64,000 bases of DNA from Heliopora coerulea (lineage: Eukaryota; Cnidaria; Anthozoa; Scleralcyonacea; Helioporidae): positions 62,001 to 126,000 of the forward strand of contig JASJOG010000284.1 of NCBI GenBank assembly GCA_030142905.1, given 5' to 3'. Below are positions 11,769 to 23,419 of this stretch, piece by piece. How positions within the stretch are numbered: position 1 is the stretch's first letter; each line of letters opens with the position of its first letter. The position numbers and the translations under genes were made by a program. The notes under the pieces were generated by a model. It did no database searches and was not told where the DNA came from. It worked only from the letters and a program-made list of their open reading frames with translations.

Positions 11769-12535
11769 CTACTCATCAGCAAAGTGAAACCCTATGAACT
11801 CAAAGTCATCCTCATTGCCAGGTGGTGGAAAGTGAGCTCAAATGCAGGTGACTGCGCATGAAGGAAGAACAACGCAAAGTTCCTTACCAACGACTCCCCA
11901 ACACCCGCGAGCCAACTGTCTGTATGCCACATGTCTATTTCTTTTGTGTTCGGGTCCCTCGAAAGCATTTCTTCCATATTGTTGCCTGTACTGGAACCAA
12001 GCAGTCTGTAACACCCAACGATTCAAAAAAACAGTATGAAAACCTGGGTTGTTTGTAATGCAGTTATATGGCATTTCAGAATTCTTACATTCAGGTTTTT
12101 CAGCGTTTTTGTCGGAAATATCTTGAATCATGTGATAACAAAGGCACTCTTGCTCCCTATCCATTATTTGGCAACGACCACATTCGCATCTAAGATGGAC
12201 GAACATATTGATGCTAGAAATCAAGCATAACAAAACTTCTCACTTAAAAATGTTTCAATATTTCGTCACTTAAAAAATTCAATACGTTGAGCGTCTTAAC
12301 AGTCTAAATTCCCTAACCTGCCAGCCAACAAGGGTGTATTATGTTGTTCTTCTTCTTCAGACGAGTCACCAGATTCATCATCGCTCGACAGAAACTTTGG
12401 TTGAAACAGGTATCCTTCGATTTCCTGTAGTTGAAAATTTTGTTCTAATACTTCTTCTACTACCTCATTTGAGGCGGTAGAAGAACTGGAATTTGAAGAA
12501 TCGTCATCAGATGAGTAATTATGAGGAATATTCAT
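11769..12535 (-). pseudogene. P2X7 C-terminal (ballast/Zn-binding)-like gene inside Kolobok
   Basis: Two exons are predicted. Exon 1 (12535-12318; an alternative start lies at 12550) is acidic, with FLSSDDESGDSSEEEE. It ends at a GTTAGG donor. A 104-bp intron (12317-12214) ends in TTCTAG, and exon 2 (12213-11769) continues in frame. Exon 2 shows CECGRC, a second Cys cluster, CITNNPGFHTVFLNRWVLQ, HVAYRQLARGCWG, VLPSCAVTCI and FHFADE. This matches, in order, the cysteine pattern and the R-AYR, LPSC and FP motifs of the cytoplasmic ballast domain of vertebrate P2X7 receptors. No channel segment is present. A TGA at 11838-11840 replaces the expected Arg after CI, a typical CpG decay (CGA to TGA). 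The gene converges on the transposase. Its role in transposition is unknown. Confidence 0.82.
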
Positions 12536-12802
12536 CGTGATAGGCGACAATAATAGCGCAACTATTACTCACCACTTGAGAAAAAGTACTCAATGACGTC
12601 AAAATGGGCATAGCCGCTGAAATCCGCGTCCACACGAGAAAGAGCAAACATGGGGTCGACATTCGCTAATTTTCACATCTTTGCGGGCCATTTCCTCGTT
12701 AACTAAGCAAAACTACGCAAAAATACTTCAGGACCAAACTAAACTAGGAATGCTCTTCCATATGAACTGAACTTGTATTTTGGCTGGAGTGCCCCTTTAA
12801 AG

Positions 12803-13324
12803 TATTGAAAATATATACGATAAAATCAGATGAGACAAAAATAAAACTTTAGCTTTTTTTCAATATAGTTACAAACTAAAACCATTTTAAGCTTTGAATT
12901 TTGTGGACACTGCACTCTGGATTTTATGACGTCACACGGTTAAATTAATTGTTTCGCAACAAATAGAATGTTTGCTTTCTTTGTTGTGGATCAATACGAA
13001 CGATCATGAGAGGTTATGAAAATTCACGACCGATGCCTCATCAAGTTCCGCGGCAAAAATTGCTCGAATTTTGAACAAGAATTACGAACTAAGTATTATT
13101 TCTGACATATGTTGCATTTTCAAGAAACGGTTTATTTTGGACGAGTTTTAGACCCAACGTCGGGTCATCTTCAGGTCAATAACATATTAAAATCTTAAAA
13201 GTAATATTTAAGACATAACTTAATTGACATTTTTTAGACTTGAAGATGAGCAGATGTCGATTCGAAACGTCGTCCAAAATAAATTGTATCTGGACTTTGT
13301 ATTTTTTTACATATTTTTGACATT
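12803..13324. repeat. Non-coding stretch with two inverted PLE-tail-like motifs
   Basis: At about 13132-13185 (minus strand) and 13235-13295 (plus strand) are related sequences of the form GAAGATGA ... AAACGTCGTCC AAAATAAA, facing each other. Signatures of this shape are common at the 3' tails of Penelope-like elements. No open frame accompanies them. The stretch lies in the 3' part or an intron of the adjacent Roc-COR gene. Confidence 0.45.
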
Positions 13325-13401
13325 TCACGGCTGGTTTATTTTAAGAATTTGAGTCTCCTTGAAAAATAATAAAAACGAAAGGAAAAAAAGACCAACTTTA
13401 C

Positions 13402-15396
13402 CGGTATTTAGCCAGAAGTCAACTCTTCCTAAGGAAAATCTTCTTCTTGCTACTGTGCTGCCGTAGTCACAAACAGGGTCTTGATGACAACTTTGAAGTT
13501 TGTCTAGCGACCAGAAATGACCACATTCATCGCGATCACACTTGGATTTACCATGCCGAATGCACACTTCTCTTTCTCCGTAGCAAACAGAGCACTTCAC
13601 CTCAAGGACAGCAGTAATATTCCGGTAAATCACTGGTTCCTCATCTTTAATTTTTTGTATGCACTCCTTCAGGATCTTCTTAAGATAACTGACAAACGTG
13701 TTGAGGGGTCGCTGACCTCGTGTGTCTCGTGGAACTACACCAACTTTAATTTTCCCAGGAATTTTCACGAGGTAAACATCAAATTGGCCTTCGCTGCAAG
13801 TGAATAAAAGAAGAGTGTAGTTCGAATAAAGTTGAGGTGTACTACCTGACAAGTCCCTCCTGCACATGTTAATCACGTTCGTCTGGATTCTCGTGAACAT
13901 TCCAAGTGGAACGAACAAGCAGCGAAATCCGATGAAAACCAAGGCGATTGAGCTTTCTGACAACTCCTCTTGTACCTCTGTTCCCCTTTCCATAAGCGGA
14001 GCCACGGAAGGGACAATGAAGGCTGCCTTCCCCTCATGCTTCCACGCGCAAATCAAACTGAACTGTTTCATCAAATTCTCCAGAAGCTCTCCGTCAACTC
14101 TTCCTCGAAAGTAATCTTGCATTAAAATACCCTTCTCCTTCAATTTCTTATAGAAGGGGGCATCTTTCGGATTTTCTTGCTGTGGAACGGTGATAACTTC
14201 CGTAAAAAGGCTCATCAGCCAAGGTGGGTTAAGCACAACGACTGCAGATTTAGGATGATGCACAATGATACCTTGATGATGTAGGAATGTCATGGCAGCA
14301 TCCACGTCTTTAACCTTGCAGGATTGGGCTGCTGTACGGGCGTCTTCAACAGGAATGTACTTCAAACCTTCAACTTCCATCTTGTGGCTAAGTACTCTCT
14401 CGAACTCCAACCATCGAACAGGCATTAGGGGTTGCTTATTCAGTATGGTATCACACAGACTATAAAGCTTTCTGCGAAGTCTTCTGATCTCATCACCAGC
14501 TCTATCAGGTGACGTGTTGTCGATGACGAAGACGTCTGTAAATACATTAGTAAATGCTTGCGCTTTTAGGATATCTTGTATTTTCTCTTTAACCTCGGCA
14601 ATATCTCCTTTGAATTCATCGCTGTGGGTCAGAGCAATCAAGACTGGAGGGAGATCGAATTCTGGGAACTTGCCTGAAAACATATCAGTCTCGAAATCAT
14701 TTAACCTTGCCAACACTGTTAACCAAGACAAAAAGTAATCCAGGTTGGTTGCTAGGAGTGGATTATGTAAGTTACGCTCGACATCAATCGACTGAAACTT
14801 GAATCGAGGCTGAGCAGGTTCTTCGAGGGGAGAATTAAGATCAAGGACCAATAAGTATGGACAACGCATTTTTAAAAAGCAGAAATGCGTGTCGTAGAAA
14901 ATGCTTTGCCCCGCCAGATCATGAACAAAGACTTTAACAGCAGGCGATTCATAGCTCTTAACATTTTTTGTGAGCATTTCTACTTTGCTGACCATTTGTG
15001 GTGTGAGTTGTTTTACAGTTGGTTCACTGATTGAAGAAGCACCATGTTGCATGAGTGGCTCTTTCTCATTTACGGAATCTTGCCTTCTTTCGGTCACCAG
15101 CTTTGCGGTGTTTTTTAAAATGTGATCATTTGCTTCATCGGCACTCGTGAAGAATTGCCTTACTTCTTTTTTCTTCCACGGCTCCTCTGCGTTTTCATCT
15201 GTTAGCTCTACAACGTCTACTTCAATCCCGTTGGTGCTTGGTTCCTGACTATCAAAAGGCAGCCCCAAAAGGTGCTTTTTTAGAGACGTTTTACCAGATC
15301 TATCTTGACCAACGATCAAAATAGGTATTCGGGTATTTCTGGCTTCTCCAGCTTCAAGAGCTTGAAAATATGCTTCATTGTAGATGACATCGTTAC
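13402..15396 (-). CDS. Roc-COR (ROCO-family) GTPase, one large internal exon
   Basis: The open exon is bounded by an acceptor TTTTCAG (exon from 15396) and a donor GGTAAAG (exon ends 13402). The frame extends upstream of the TTG codon at 15319, so no start is needed there. It opens with a P-loop (VGQDRSGKTS), then switch II HDLAGQSIFYDTHF, then LTHSDEF where NKxD normally sits. A COR-like region follows (WLEFERVL, FLHHQGIIVHH, VVVLNPPWLMSLF, FIVPSVAP). The last ~120 residues hold Cys/His-rich CSVCYGEREVCIRHGKSKCDRDECGHFW. Roc-COR proteins are GTP-regulated signalling scaffolds, often joined to LRR, death or kinase domains; none of those is visible here. First and last exons were not found. 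The exon has no stops, unlike its transposon neighbours, so it is probably a functional host gene. Confidence 0.85.
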
Positions 15397-15404
15397 CTGA
15401 AAAG

Positions 15405-17550
15405 TCACATCAAATGTTACGGTCACCTGATACGTTCTAATACGCTCGAGCAAAAAACATTTCAACAAATCATTATTTCTACAAGTTCTGTAGAACATTC
15501 GACAGAACCACTCCAACATGTTGGTTAAGAACAATGTCATTCATTCAGGACCTCCAGATGTACTATCACGATACATAGTTACAGCGCAACACACTATTCA
15601 ATCAGGCTCTTTTTATCTCGATCAAAGAAGTTATACACGTATTTCATGTTAAAGCGAATATGAAAGGAAAATTATGCCAGATTGAAGGGATGAGTAATAA
15701 TGATATTTTGAAGGGATGGGATGAATCATAATGATTTTTACGGCACCATCACAGAGCACCTCATCTATGACATAATTTGACTTGTTCCATTTATATATAG
15801 CGTATATATCTCTGATGTCACTTGATGACAAAAAATTTACACTGACTGGGGAAACTGTGCATGTTTGAAACTGTTTTACGTAACTGGTTGAAACGTTGGA
15901 TGTGAACGCATCTCACAACATTCAGCATTACGACATTAAAATTACCACTGCTACTGTAATAATTATATCACTTCTCAGACATCTCTCTCAAAGCAGGATG
16001 ATGTCCCTAACCACACTAAAGTAAGCGACTTCATTTTTTAAAGCATATTGCTGGCAATGGTTGACATTCACTATCAATATAAGAGAATGAAAAAGTGTAA
16101 GAGTGATATTTGAGTGTATATTCAGGAATCAAAGATCTCTGGAACCAACTGCGAATAATGTGACTTCCAGGTCATCGGGCGATCGGGGTCGAGCCTCTAA
16201 TCCAAAGATACTAGTCCGCCGCTACCTGTCAATTCTCCAGGTTTTCACCGGATACTCTCGAAAAAACGACTTGTCTCTTGGTAATCCCCCTGAGCCTAAA
16301 ATCTACCGGGCTTTTTCATGTTTGTTCATCAAGCTAATAACCAAAGTGAAAATGGTTTAACTTTCACCTGTGAATGTCCTTCGAATCGAATATCGTCGAT
16401 AATATCGGAAAATCATCGGATGTTTCCGTATACCAATATTATTGCACCAATACCAAGCCTTAGGTAGAATTCTGCCTGACGACGGGGACCAATACACCTC
16501 GGAAGAATGCGTGTAGCCTAACATGTATAAAAACTTCATTGTTCAAATATAACAATGCTTACCAAAAATGAATAAACCAGGAATATTTTGGGTCTTCAAT
16601 GACAATTTGATAACTAAATTCTCTCAGACGTCTTCATAGGAAAAGTGTGAGGTTAGAAAAAAACTGTGAATGAATAGTCATTCTTTCATGCAAAAGTTCT
16701 TGGATACTGCTTGGACCGTATCAGAGTAGGGGCGAGTGCCAACCCATCAACCCAAGAAATTTCAGTATGGATAAGGTGTCCCAAAAATCTCCCAAGATTT
16801 TCGTTTAGGATGCTGACTGATACACTGACTGAGCTACATGGTCATTTGTTCAACAGACACTATCACTATAGTCCATTGTTTTGATGTAATGGTGTTTAGT
16901 TTGATAAACTTTGCAATGGGCAAGGTTTCAATTGATTCCAGTGAATATTCACAAGGTTATACAAGATTTCCCAACGAGTCAATATGTTTGCACCAACAAA
17001 GTGACTTCATAGATTACCTCATTTATCTATTTTACCAATCAGAAAAAATTCTAAATATCTTTATAACTGAGATGCAGAAGGGAAGTGAACACTGTTATCT
17101 GTTATTTCAAAGTTTCTTTCAAATGAAACAATCGTAATTTTGATTTCATGTTTAGACCTCTTTTTAAAGCTTATTGAGTAATAAATGTCATCAGAAAGTT
17201 TTCACACAGAAAGATTAAATAAAACAAGCCAAGATCAATGTAAAAGATTGAGAAGCTTAAAAATCTTGGATTGAGCAAACGACAACTCGTTTTCGCTTAC
17301 CAGTGGTTGATCTCTGAAGACTAGAAGGAATTTGATATATTACTTCACGAAGAAGTTCGTCTAAGCAGGGGTTGAATTAACTTTTTATTGAAATGACATT
17401 ACAATTTTAGGAAATGTCTAACCCAACACAGTGTACTTAAGCAAAAGATCTGGCTTAAGTACCCACAACTATGAAAATGGAATTTTCTCACATTTCTCAA
17501 ACAAAAATGGTATATATTATTAGATATATTATGCATACTGTATAACATAT
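15405..17550. other. No recognised gene; right part is an old repeated segment
   Basis: Upstream of the Roc-COR exon no further exon could be identified. The part from about 17040 to 17515 aligns by eye with 29080-29530 and 50450-50890. Shared landmarks include CTCTGAAGACTAG, GGAATTTGATAT and GTACTTAAG. It is thus a third, more diverged copy of a sequence in the duplicated segments. No coding frame is shared among the three. Confidence 0.5.
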
Positions 17551-17551
17551 T

Positions 17552-17811
17552 TGAACTTTTGATAAGAGAAAGTCTTATTATTTCTAAACTTAAACCTTCA
17601 TTGAATATCAATCTCAGCTCTGTTCCTCTCTCTCTCTTTTGACCACTCTATCCATTTCCGTTTCTTATACATCTTGTAATATAACACCTACTTTATATCT
17701 TTAACCTTGTAAATACGATACTTAATTGATTCATGCTCTAATGACGTTTCGAGACCCAACGAAAAGTTAGTCCTGTTAATAAACTTATTTCTTTTATAAA
17801 TCATGGCCTTT
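17552..17811 (+). mobile_element. PLE 3'-end fragment (upstream copy)
   Basis: This piece repeats the end of the PLE at 19018-19283, from the codons for LVRESLIISKLKPSL-like sequence through the tail ending ATAAATCATGGCCTT. It lies in the same orientation about 1.5 kb upstream of the second copy, as expected for the partial tandem (pseudo-LTR) arrangement of Penelope-like elements. It is followed by an AT-rich (TATTATA) microsatellite at 17815-17880. Confidence 0.7.
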
Positions 17812-18054
17812 TGTATATAATATCTATTATATCTATTATACATATTATATATATTATACATATTATATACATTAAAGATATTCAAATATTCTTCCAAAAT
17901 TCATTAAGAATTCATGAGGAAAATATAAAAGAAAATGATATCCACGTCATGTTTTTATATGTGATGAAGACAGAGGACATTCTATATGTGAAGAAGTTAA
18001 CTTTTTTTTTGGATTAAAAACATAAATTTCCAAACTTTCTTCAAGAATTAGCTA

Positions 18055-18137
18055 TTTTTCATGGGAAGATAAGAAGACGTCTGAAGAACTCCTTGGACCT
18101 CTCTCTGCAGACATCTTCTTATCTTCCCATGGAAAAT
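18055..18137. repeat. Hairpin at the 5' junction of the PLE
   Basis: The left arm at 18055-18083 contains TTCATGGGAAGATAAGAAGA. The right arm at 18108-18137 is its near-perfect complement, with TCTTCTTATCTTCCCATG. The loop is about 24 bp. The right arm is PLE coding sequence, so the left arm is an inverted duplicate of the first bases of the truncated element. Confidence 0.7.
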
Positions 18138-19283
18138 CTTGGCTTGATAATTGTCCTTCCAATTTCAAGCCCAGTTGCTATCGTAGATATGTTGACGATT
18201 GTTTTTTTACTTTTCCGTTCCCCTGATCACATTCACTTGTTTCTAAATTTTTTTTAACCATCAACATTCAAATATAAACTTTTCTTTTGAAACAGAATCC
18301 AACGGCTCATTACTTTTTCTCGACAATGACATCACCCATCATAACGAAACTTTCACCACCTCTGTTTATCGCAAACCCACATTCACTGGTCTTTTAAAAA
18401 ATTTTTACAGCTTCATACCTTTCACTTACAAATAAGGTCTAATTCTATCACTACTCCATCGTTGTTTCAACATCTGCTCTAGTTATGAAAATTTCCATAA
18501 AGAACTTGAAATGTTAAAAGTATCTTTAAAACCAATAGCTTTCCCACCCATTTATTTGACAAATGTGTTTCTCTTTTCTTGGACAAAACATTTTCAACCA
18601 AATCAGTCATTCACACAGTCCCCAAAAAGGTTTTATACTTTTCTCTTCCCTTCACTGGCCGTCACTCTCCAAATCCGCACTCAAATTTTAAAACTCTGCT
18701 CTTCGGCTTACCCTCACAAAAGAAAGATGAGCAAGCGACTTGCTCATCTTTCCAACGTTAAGGACAGGATTTCTAAAGCTCTGAGGTCTTGTGTTGTTTA
18801 CACTTACACGTGTCAATGCTGCTCCGCATTGTATGTGGGCCAAACGGCCCGCTACTTACGTACACGAGCCTCAGATCATCTAGAAGTCTCTGCCTTGACA
18901 GGTAAAAAGTTTCTTAACCCATCACCTTCCAGCATCTTAACTCATCTCACTGAGACTGGTCACACTGCATCACTCAACGACTTCAAAATCCTTTCCTCCT
19001 GTTCTTCCGCCTCTGAACTTTTGGTAAGAGAAAGTCTTATTATCTCTAAACTTAAACCTTCTTTGAATGCCAATCTAAGCTCTGTTCCTTCCTCTCTCTC
19101 TCTCTCTCTCTCTTTTAAAAACTCTGTCCATTTTCGTTTCTCATAAATCTTGTAATATAATACCTACTTTATATCTTTAACATTGTAAATACGATACTTC
19201 ATTCATACTCTGATGATGTTGCAAGACGCTACGAAACGTTAGTCCTGTCAATAAACTTATTTGTTTTATAAATCATGGCCTTA
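18101..19283 (+). pseudogene. Penelope-like element: RT C-terminus plus GIY-YIG endonuclease, 5'-truncated
   Basis: Frames on the plus strand show the RT box YVDDCFF near 18195, then SVYRKPTFTGL near 18370. The open frame 18511-19146 covers the connector and a GIY-YIG domain: VVYTYTCQCCSALYVGQTARYLRTR, with the paired Cys residues seen in this PLE group. The first part contains several stops and frameshifts, and most of the RT is missing. The tail holds GATGATG ... GACGCTACGAAACG before ATAAACTT. The element begins at a hairpin junction (18055-18137). The protein would copy RNA primed at a nick made by the GIY-YIG nuclease. Confidence 0.85.
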
Positions 19284-19289
19284 CTACAT

Positions 19290-20451
19290 GTACTTTGCGG
19301 GACATTAACATTTATTTTAATTACCAGTTATAACGAGAGTGTTTGCGAAAGCTGTGACGCCGACGCCAGTGCACAAAGTAGTTCCAATTCTACAGCCGTG
19401 AAGCAAACCTCATATTACAAATTTTTTTTCTTCTTTCAAAGATGCTTCTATGCCATTCTAGTCGCTCCAGTAACGTTTTTGTTAAGAGCACTTCAAAGTC
19501 TCGGGTGTTTTAAAAGCCGCCGTTGCTGGGAAACGGTGAAAATGTTCTTTCTCATGTCTTTACTGGAGCCAGGGAGACGTCAAGAATACTCTAGGGATTA
19601 TTCGTTCCTTTTGTTGCACAAGAGAAATCCTGTTGCAAGGTCATGTAGTACTTTCGTAAGCTCACATTTCTATAAACCGGGAAGCAATTACCAGAAGTGG
19701 TAATATCCTGAATGAAGTTTAGGATTGAGGTTAGGTCTAAGATTGGGATTAGGCGTGCACAGGCGTAGACTGAGTGGTCGGGCAATCGGACGTGGACAGA
19801 TGGCCGGGATGCCCTGGAGACCCAAGAAACACACGTACGGGAAAAAATTAATTTTTTTGGTCAGCAAGGACTCTCTCGAATGGCAGAAACGTCGCTGACA
19901 ATCACAGGTATGTATCATGCAGAATTGTTAGCCACCAAAACAGGAATTGATCCTATGAAGGCACACACCATATCTAGATAAGAATGCTGGTTGGATAGCA
20001 AGACAGCTTTATGCTGGTTTAACAACAGAGGTAAATGGAAACAATTTATTCGGCACAAGTTAAATGAAATTCTGAATTTGACTAGAAAACACGACTGGAT
20101 TTATTGTCCGCGAGAACAAATTCCTGCTGACCTAGGTTCAAGAGGAGTTCTTTCAAATAGGTTAAAAGGAAATGAGTTGTGGAGGAGGCCAAGGTGGTTA
20201 TCAGGTCCTAAATATGGGCAGCCAGTAAAAGAAGAGATAAGAAATACAAGTGAAAGTCTAGCGGAAATCAAGAAAACTGTAGTCATTGAAATTCAAGTTA
20301 ATGAGACTGGGGAGATGGGAAAAGGTCTGCCAAGGGATGATGACCGACAGATGGTGGAAGATGTGGAAAGGGACAATGTTGTTGAGAGAAGACCCAGGAG
20401 GGCAGCAGCCTTGGACGCACTCTAGAGCCCTAGAGTCTCAAGGGGGGTGAG
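19290..20451 (+). pseudogene. BEL/Pao-associated unit A-left, with RNase H C-terminal fragment
   Basis: From about 19985 the frame reads CWLDSKTALCWFNNRGKWKQF ... WIYCPREQIPADLGSRGV ... NELWRRPRWLSGP. This is the end of the RNase H domain and the linker to integrase in BEL/Pao polyproteins (NPADLxSRG is a family landmark). About 90 bp that sister copies contain (coding LEMMSGRILARL...) are deleted near 19980. The upstream part (19321-19690) is a conserved non-coding-looking sequence found beside all four Pao fragments here. Coding ends at 20423. A purine-rich tract, AAGGGGGGTGAG, then precedes the LTR-like TGTCGAACATTG. Confidence 0.8.
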
Positions 20452-20689
20452 TTTGTCGAACATTGTAAGTAATTTTTTGGTTTGTTGTAAGTTCACATGA
20501 GTTCGTAACTGTAGTCGTTGATCCTACTGTTTGTTTGTAGTTTTTGCTCGACTTTGAGCCTTAGGCTTAACCAACCATTCACACCATATCAAAAAACAGA
20601 ATTATTTAGGCGGAGCCTCCGGACGACGTTAAATGTGAGACTGACGTTTTGTCTCGGTGTGCTGGTCTGTCGTCTTTTAAGGGGTTAGG

Positions 20690-20885
20690 ATAAAACGCGG
20701 ATGCTGATTTGTAGATTTGCGGAAAGAAAGGTGAATTGGCGGATTTGTGGATAAAACGCGGATTTGGGGATAAAAGGTGGACTTGGGGTTAAAACACGGA
20801 TTCAGGAATAAAACGCGAATTGGGCAATAAAACGCAAATCTGGGAATAAAACGTGGATTTAGAGTTAAAACGCAGTAAACGTGCT
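20690..20885. repeat. Minisatellite of about 19-20 bp units
   Basis: Degenerate tandem copies of GGATAAAACGCGGATTTGG follow the LTR-like sequence. Inverted or direct counterparts occur at 22995-23100, 40155-40280 and 44000-44110, one per arm of the two large inverted repeats. Confidence 0.75.
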
Positions 20886-23419
20886 GGCTAGCTCTTCACA
20901 AACGCAGCGACGTTGTAGATCACGAAATCAAACAAAATTGAAAAACAAATGGAAAAGAAAATAATCGTTTCTCTCTAGAACTGTCAAGTATGAGTGTAGA
21001 GCTTCGTTTACATACAGCTCGCTAGAAGCAGCACCAAATTACATTCGTTTTTAATCGAAAAGTTAAGAAATCGAATAACCTTTGAGAAATGATGACAGAT
21101 GTCGAACAGATGCTTCTTACATTTAAATGCACATGTTTTACGGGGTATATGTGGGTTATGTATTGAGTTTATTCACAACAAATACACATGTTTGCGATTA
21201 CGATCAAAGCACCAGCGCTTCTAAACATATTTAAATGATAAGTTTAATTCAAAAGACAAACGTTCGTCTAAACAAACATATCAACGCACGAGAGCAACAC
21301 ATAAAGACATTGATTCATGTCCTGACTACCTAAAAATCTGATGTGTGTCTTTCCGGTGAAGATATCTTACTTCACGAAGAAAAGCTGCGATTATAAACAG
21401 GAGATACACATTTTGATCCCAAAGTGTTATAAGGGGAAACTGAATGTTTGCACGGAGAAGTGATTGTGGTCCTTACCGGCCACTGTAGAAAACTTTCACG
21501 AGAATAAGCACGTTTGTCCCTCCCCCGTCAATGTAAAGGCTTGACTTTCGACTACCATGAAAATATTTGGAAACGATAGTACAGCGCATTGTAAATTGAA
21601 CATCAATTAACTAACACAAAGGAATAGGTAACAAAGATGTAAATGCTTATTTACAGTGATAGCTACACACTTTATCCTTTTATAGCTCATATAACACCAC
21701 AGCGTTAAATCTGACGACAGTGGTTATGAAATAACGCAACTAAGGAATCAAAGCAAGCGAACCAAAAATCAATATTGTCTGAGACAGAAACGGTTCGTTC
21801 TTTTCAATTTGGGCTAAAAACATGGTGAAATATGTTTCGAATGAAATGAAGTGCAATGAGAATATTTCGGACCAATCAACATACCCCTGACACAAAACGT
21901 GTGCTATTCGTTCAGTTATATTTTTTAATAAAAAACAAAGTGTGAAAGGAAAAAACGCATAGAAAGTCAACCTTTCAACGGATATCGGGAGGAGCTTTAT
22001 TAAATCTAAACGGTTTTTTTCGTACTATCTTTTCCTGTTGGGAGGCAATATGGTAGATTCACTGTCTGAAGATGTGCAAATTGTGTTTTTTTTTGTTTTG
22101 TTTAAATGGTTTGCATAGTCTTTAAACTTTCCTACTGTGCGATTAACTGGATACGGTTTCGTTGACTACAAACAGTCCTTATGGTAATTCGCCAACAGAT
22201 TTTCCACGTGCTTTTTACTTTCATACTTTGTAGTTTATTTTCGCTTCAAATTTATGTCAGGATGCTATCATCGACCCCAAATTGGGAAGAACGAACCGTT
22301 TCTGTCTCAGACAATATTGAATTTTGGTTCGCTTGCTGAGTTTCGTTCTTCGCGTTATTTCATATATGGCCGTTAGAATTATATTTACCAGATCCAACTT
22401 TGTGGTCTTATAAGCTATGCCAGTGTACATCTTTGTTATCTATTCCTTTACGTTAGTTAATTGACAAGAGATTTACATCGTTTTAAATTTACGGTGTGTA
22501 TTATCGTGTTCAAATATTTTTATGGCAACCGAAACTCGAGCTTTTACATTGACGGGGGAGGGACAAACGTGATTATATTGGTGAAAGTTTTCTACGTTGG
22601 TAGGTAAGGGCCACCACCCCTTCTCCGTGGAAACATGCAGTTTCCCCGTATAACACTTTGAGATCAAAATATGCATCACCTGTTTATAAACGCAGCTTTT
22701 CTTCGTGAAGTGAGATATCTTCACCGGAAAAACACACATAAGATATTTAGGCAGCCGCGAAAAGAATCAATGTCTTTATGTGTTCCTCTCCTCTGTTGTT
22801 ATGTTTGTTTAGACGAACGTTTGTTTTTTGAATTAAACTTATCGTTTAAATATGTTTAGAAGCGCAGGTTCGTGTATCGTAGTCGCAAACATATGTATTT
22901 ATAGTGAATAAGCTCAATACATAGCGCGCATATACCCCGTAAGACATATGCGCTTAAATGCAAGAGACACCGTTTGTGCAGAGCTAGCCAGCACGTTTAC
23001 TGCGGTTTAACTCAAAATCCGCGTTTTATTCCCAGATTCGTGTTTTATTGCCAAATCCGCGTTTTATCCCCTAATCCGCGAATCCACTTTCCCCCCAATC
23101 TCCAAATTCGTATGCGCTTTTTATCTTAACAATTCAAGAGACCACAGACCAACACCCCGAGACAAAACGTCACGGTCTCACATTAAGCGTCGACCGGAGG
23201 GTCCGCCTACATAGTTCTTTGTTTTTTGACATGGTGTGAATGATTAACTAAGCCTAAGGCTCAAAGTTCAATAAAAAAACCCCAATCAAACAGTAGATTC
23301 ATCAACTACAGTTCCAAACTCATGTGAACGTACGAAAACCAAATAATTACTTACAATATTCGACAAACTTCCTCCCCTTCCCTTGAGCCTCCAGGGCTCA
23401 GGCATGCCTCGCGTTCTCC

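Larger units (their letters stand above)
9034..12796 (+). mobile_element. Kolobok-type DNA transposon, complete, decayed
   Basis: Target TTAA repeats (9030-9033 and 12797-12800) flank ends of the form AGGGGAACTCCAGCC on the left and its near-complement GGCTGGAGTGCCCCT on the right. TTAAAGGRR termini and a THAP transposase define the Kolobok/T2 group. The terminal inverted repeats run about 220 bp (9034 to about 9250, and about 12580 to 12796). Two converging genes lie inside: the THAP transposase (plus strand) and a P2X7-ballast-like gene (minus strand). Both are damaged, so the copy is probably immobile. Confidence 0.88.

Noticed and set aside
17200..17260. Hammerhead-like motif in the PLE tails at 17745 and 19215
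   Set aside because: At 19215 CTGATGA and GAAA occur, but stem I partners do not pair; at 17745 the core is broken. Not called as a ribozyme.
19275..19703. 142-codon protein starting MALLHVLCG
   Set aside because: The frame begins in a PLE tail and runs into a conserved BEL/Pao-associated sequence whose other three copies keep different, broken frames.
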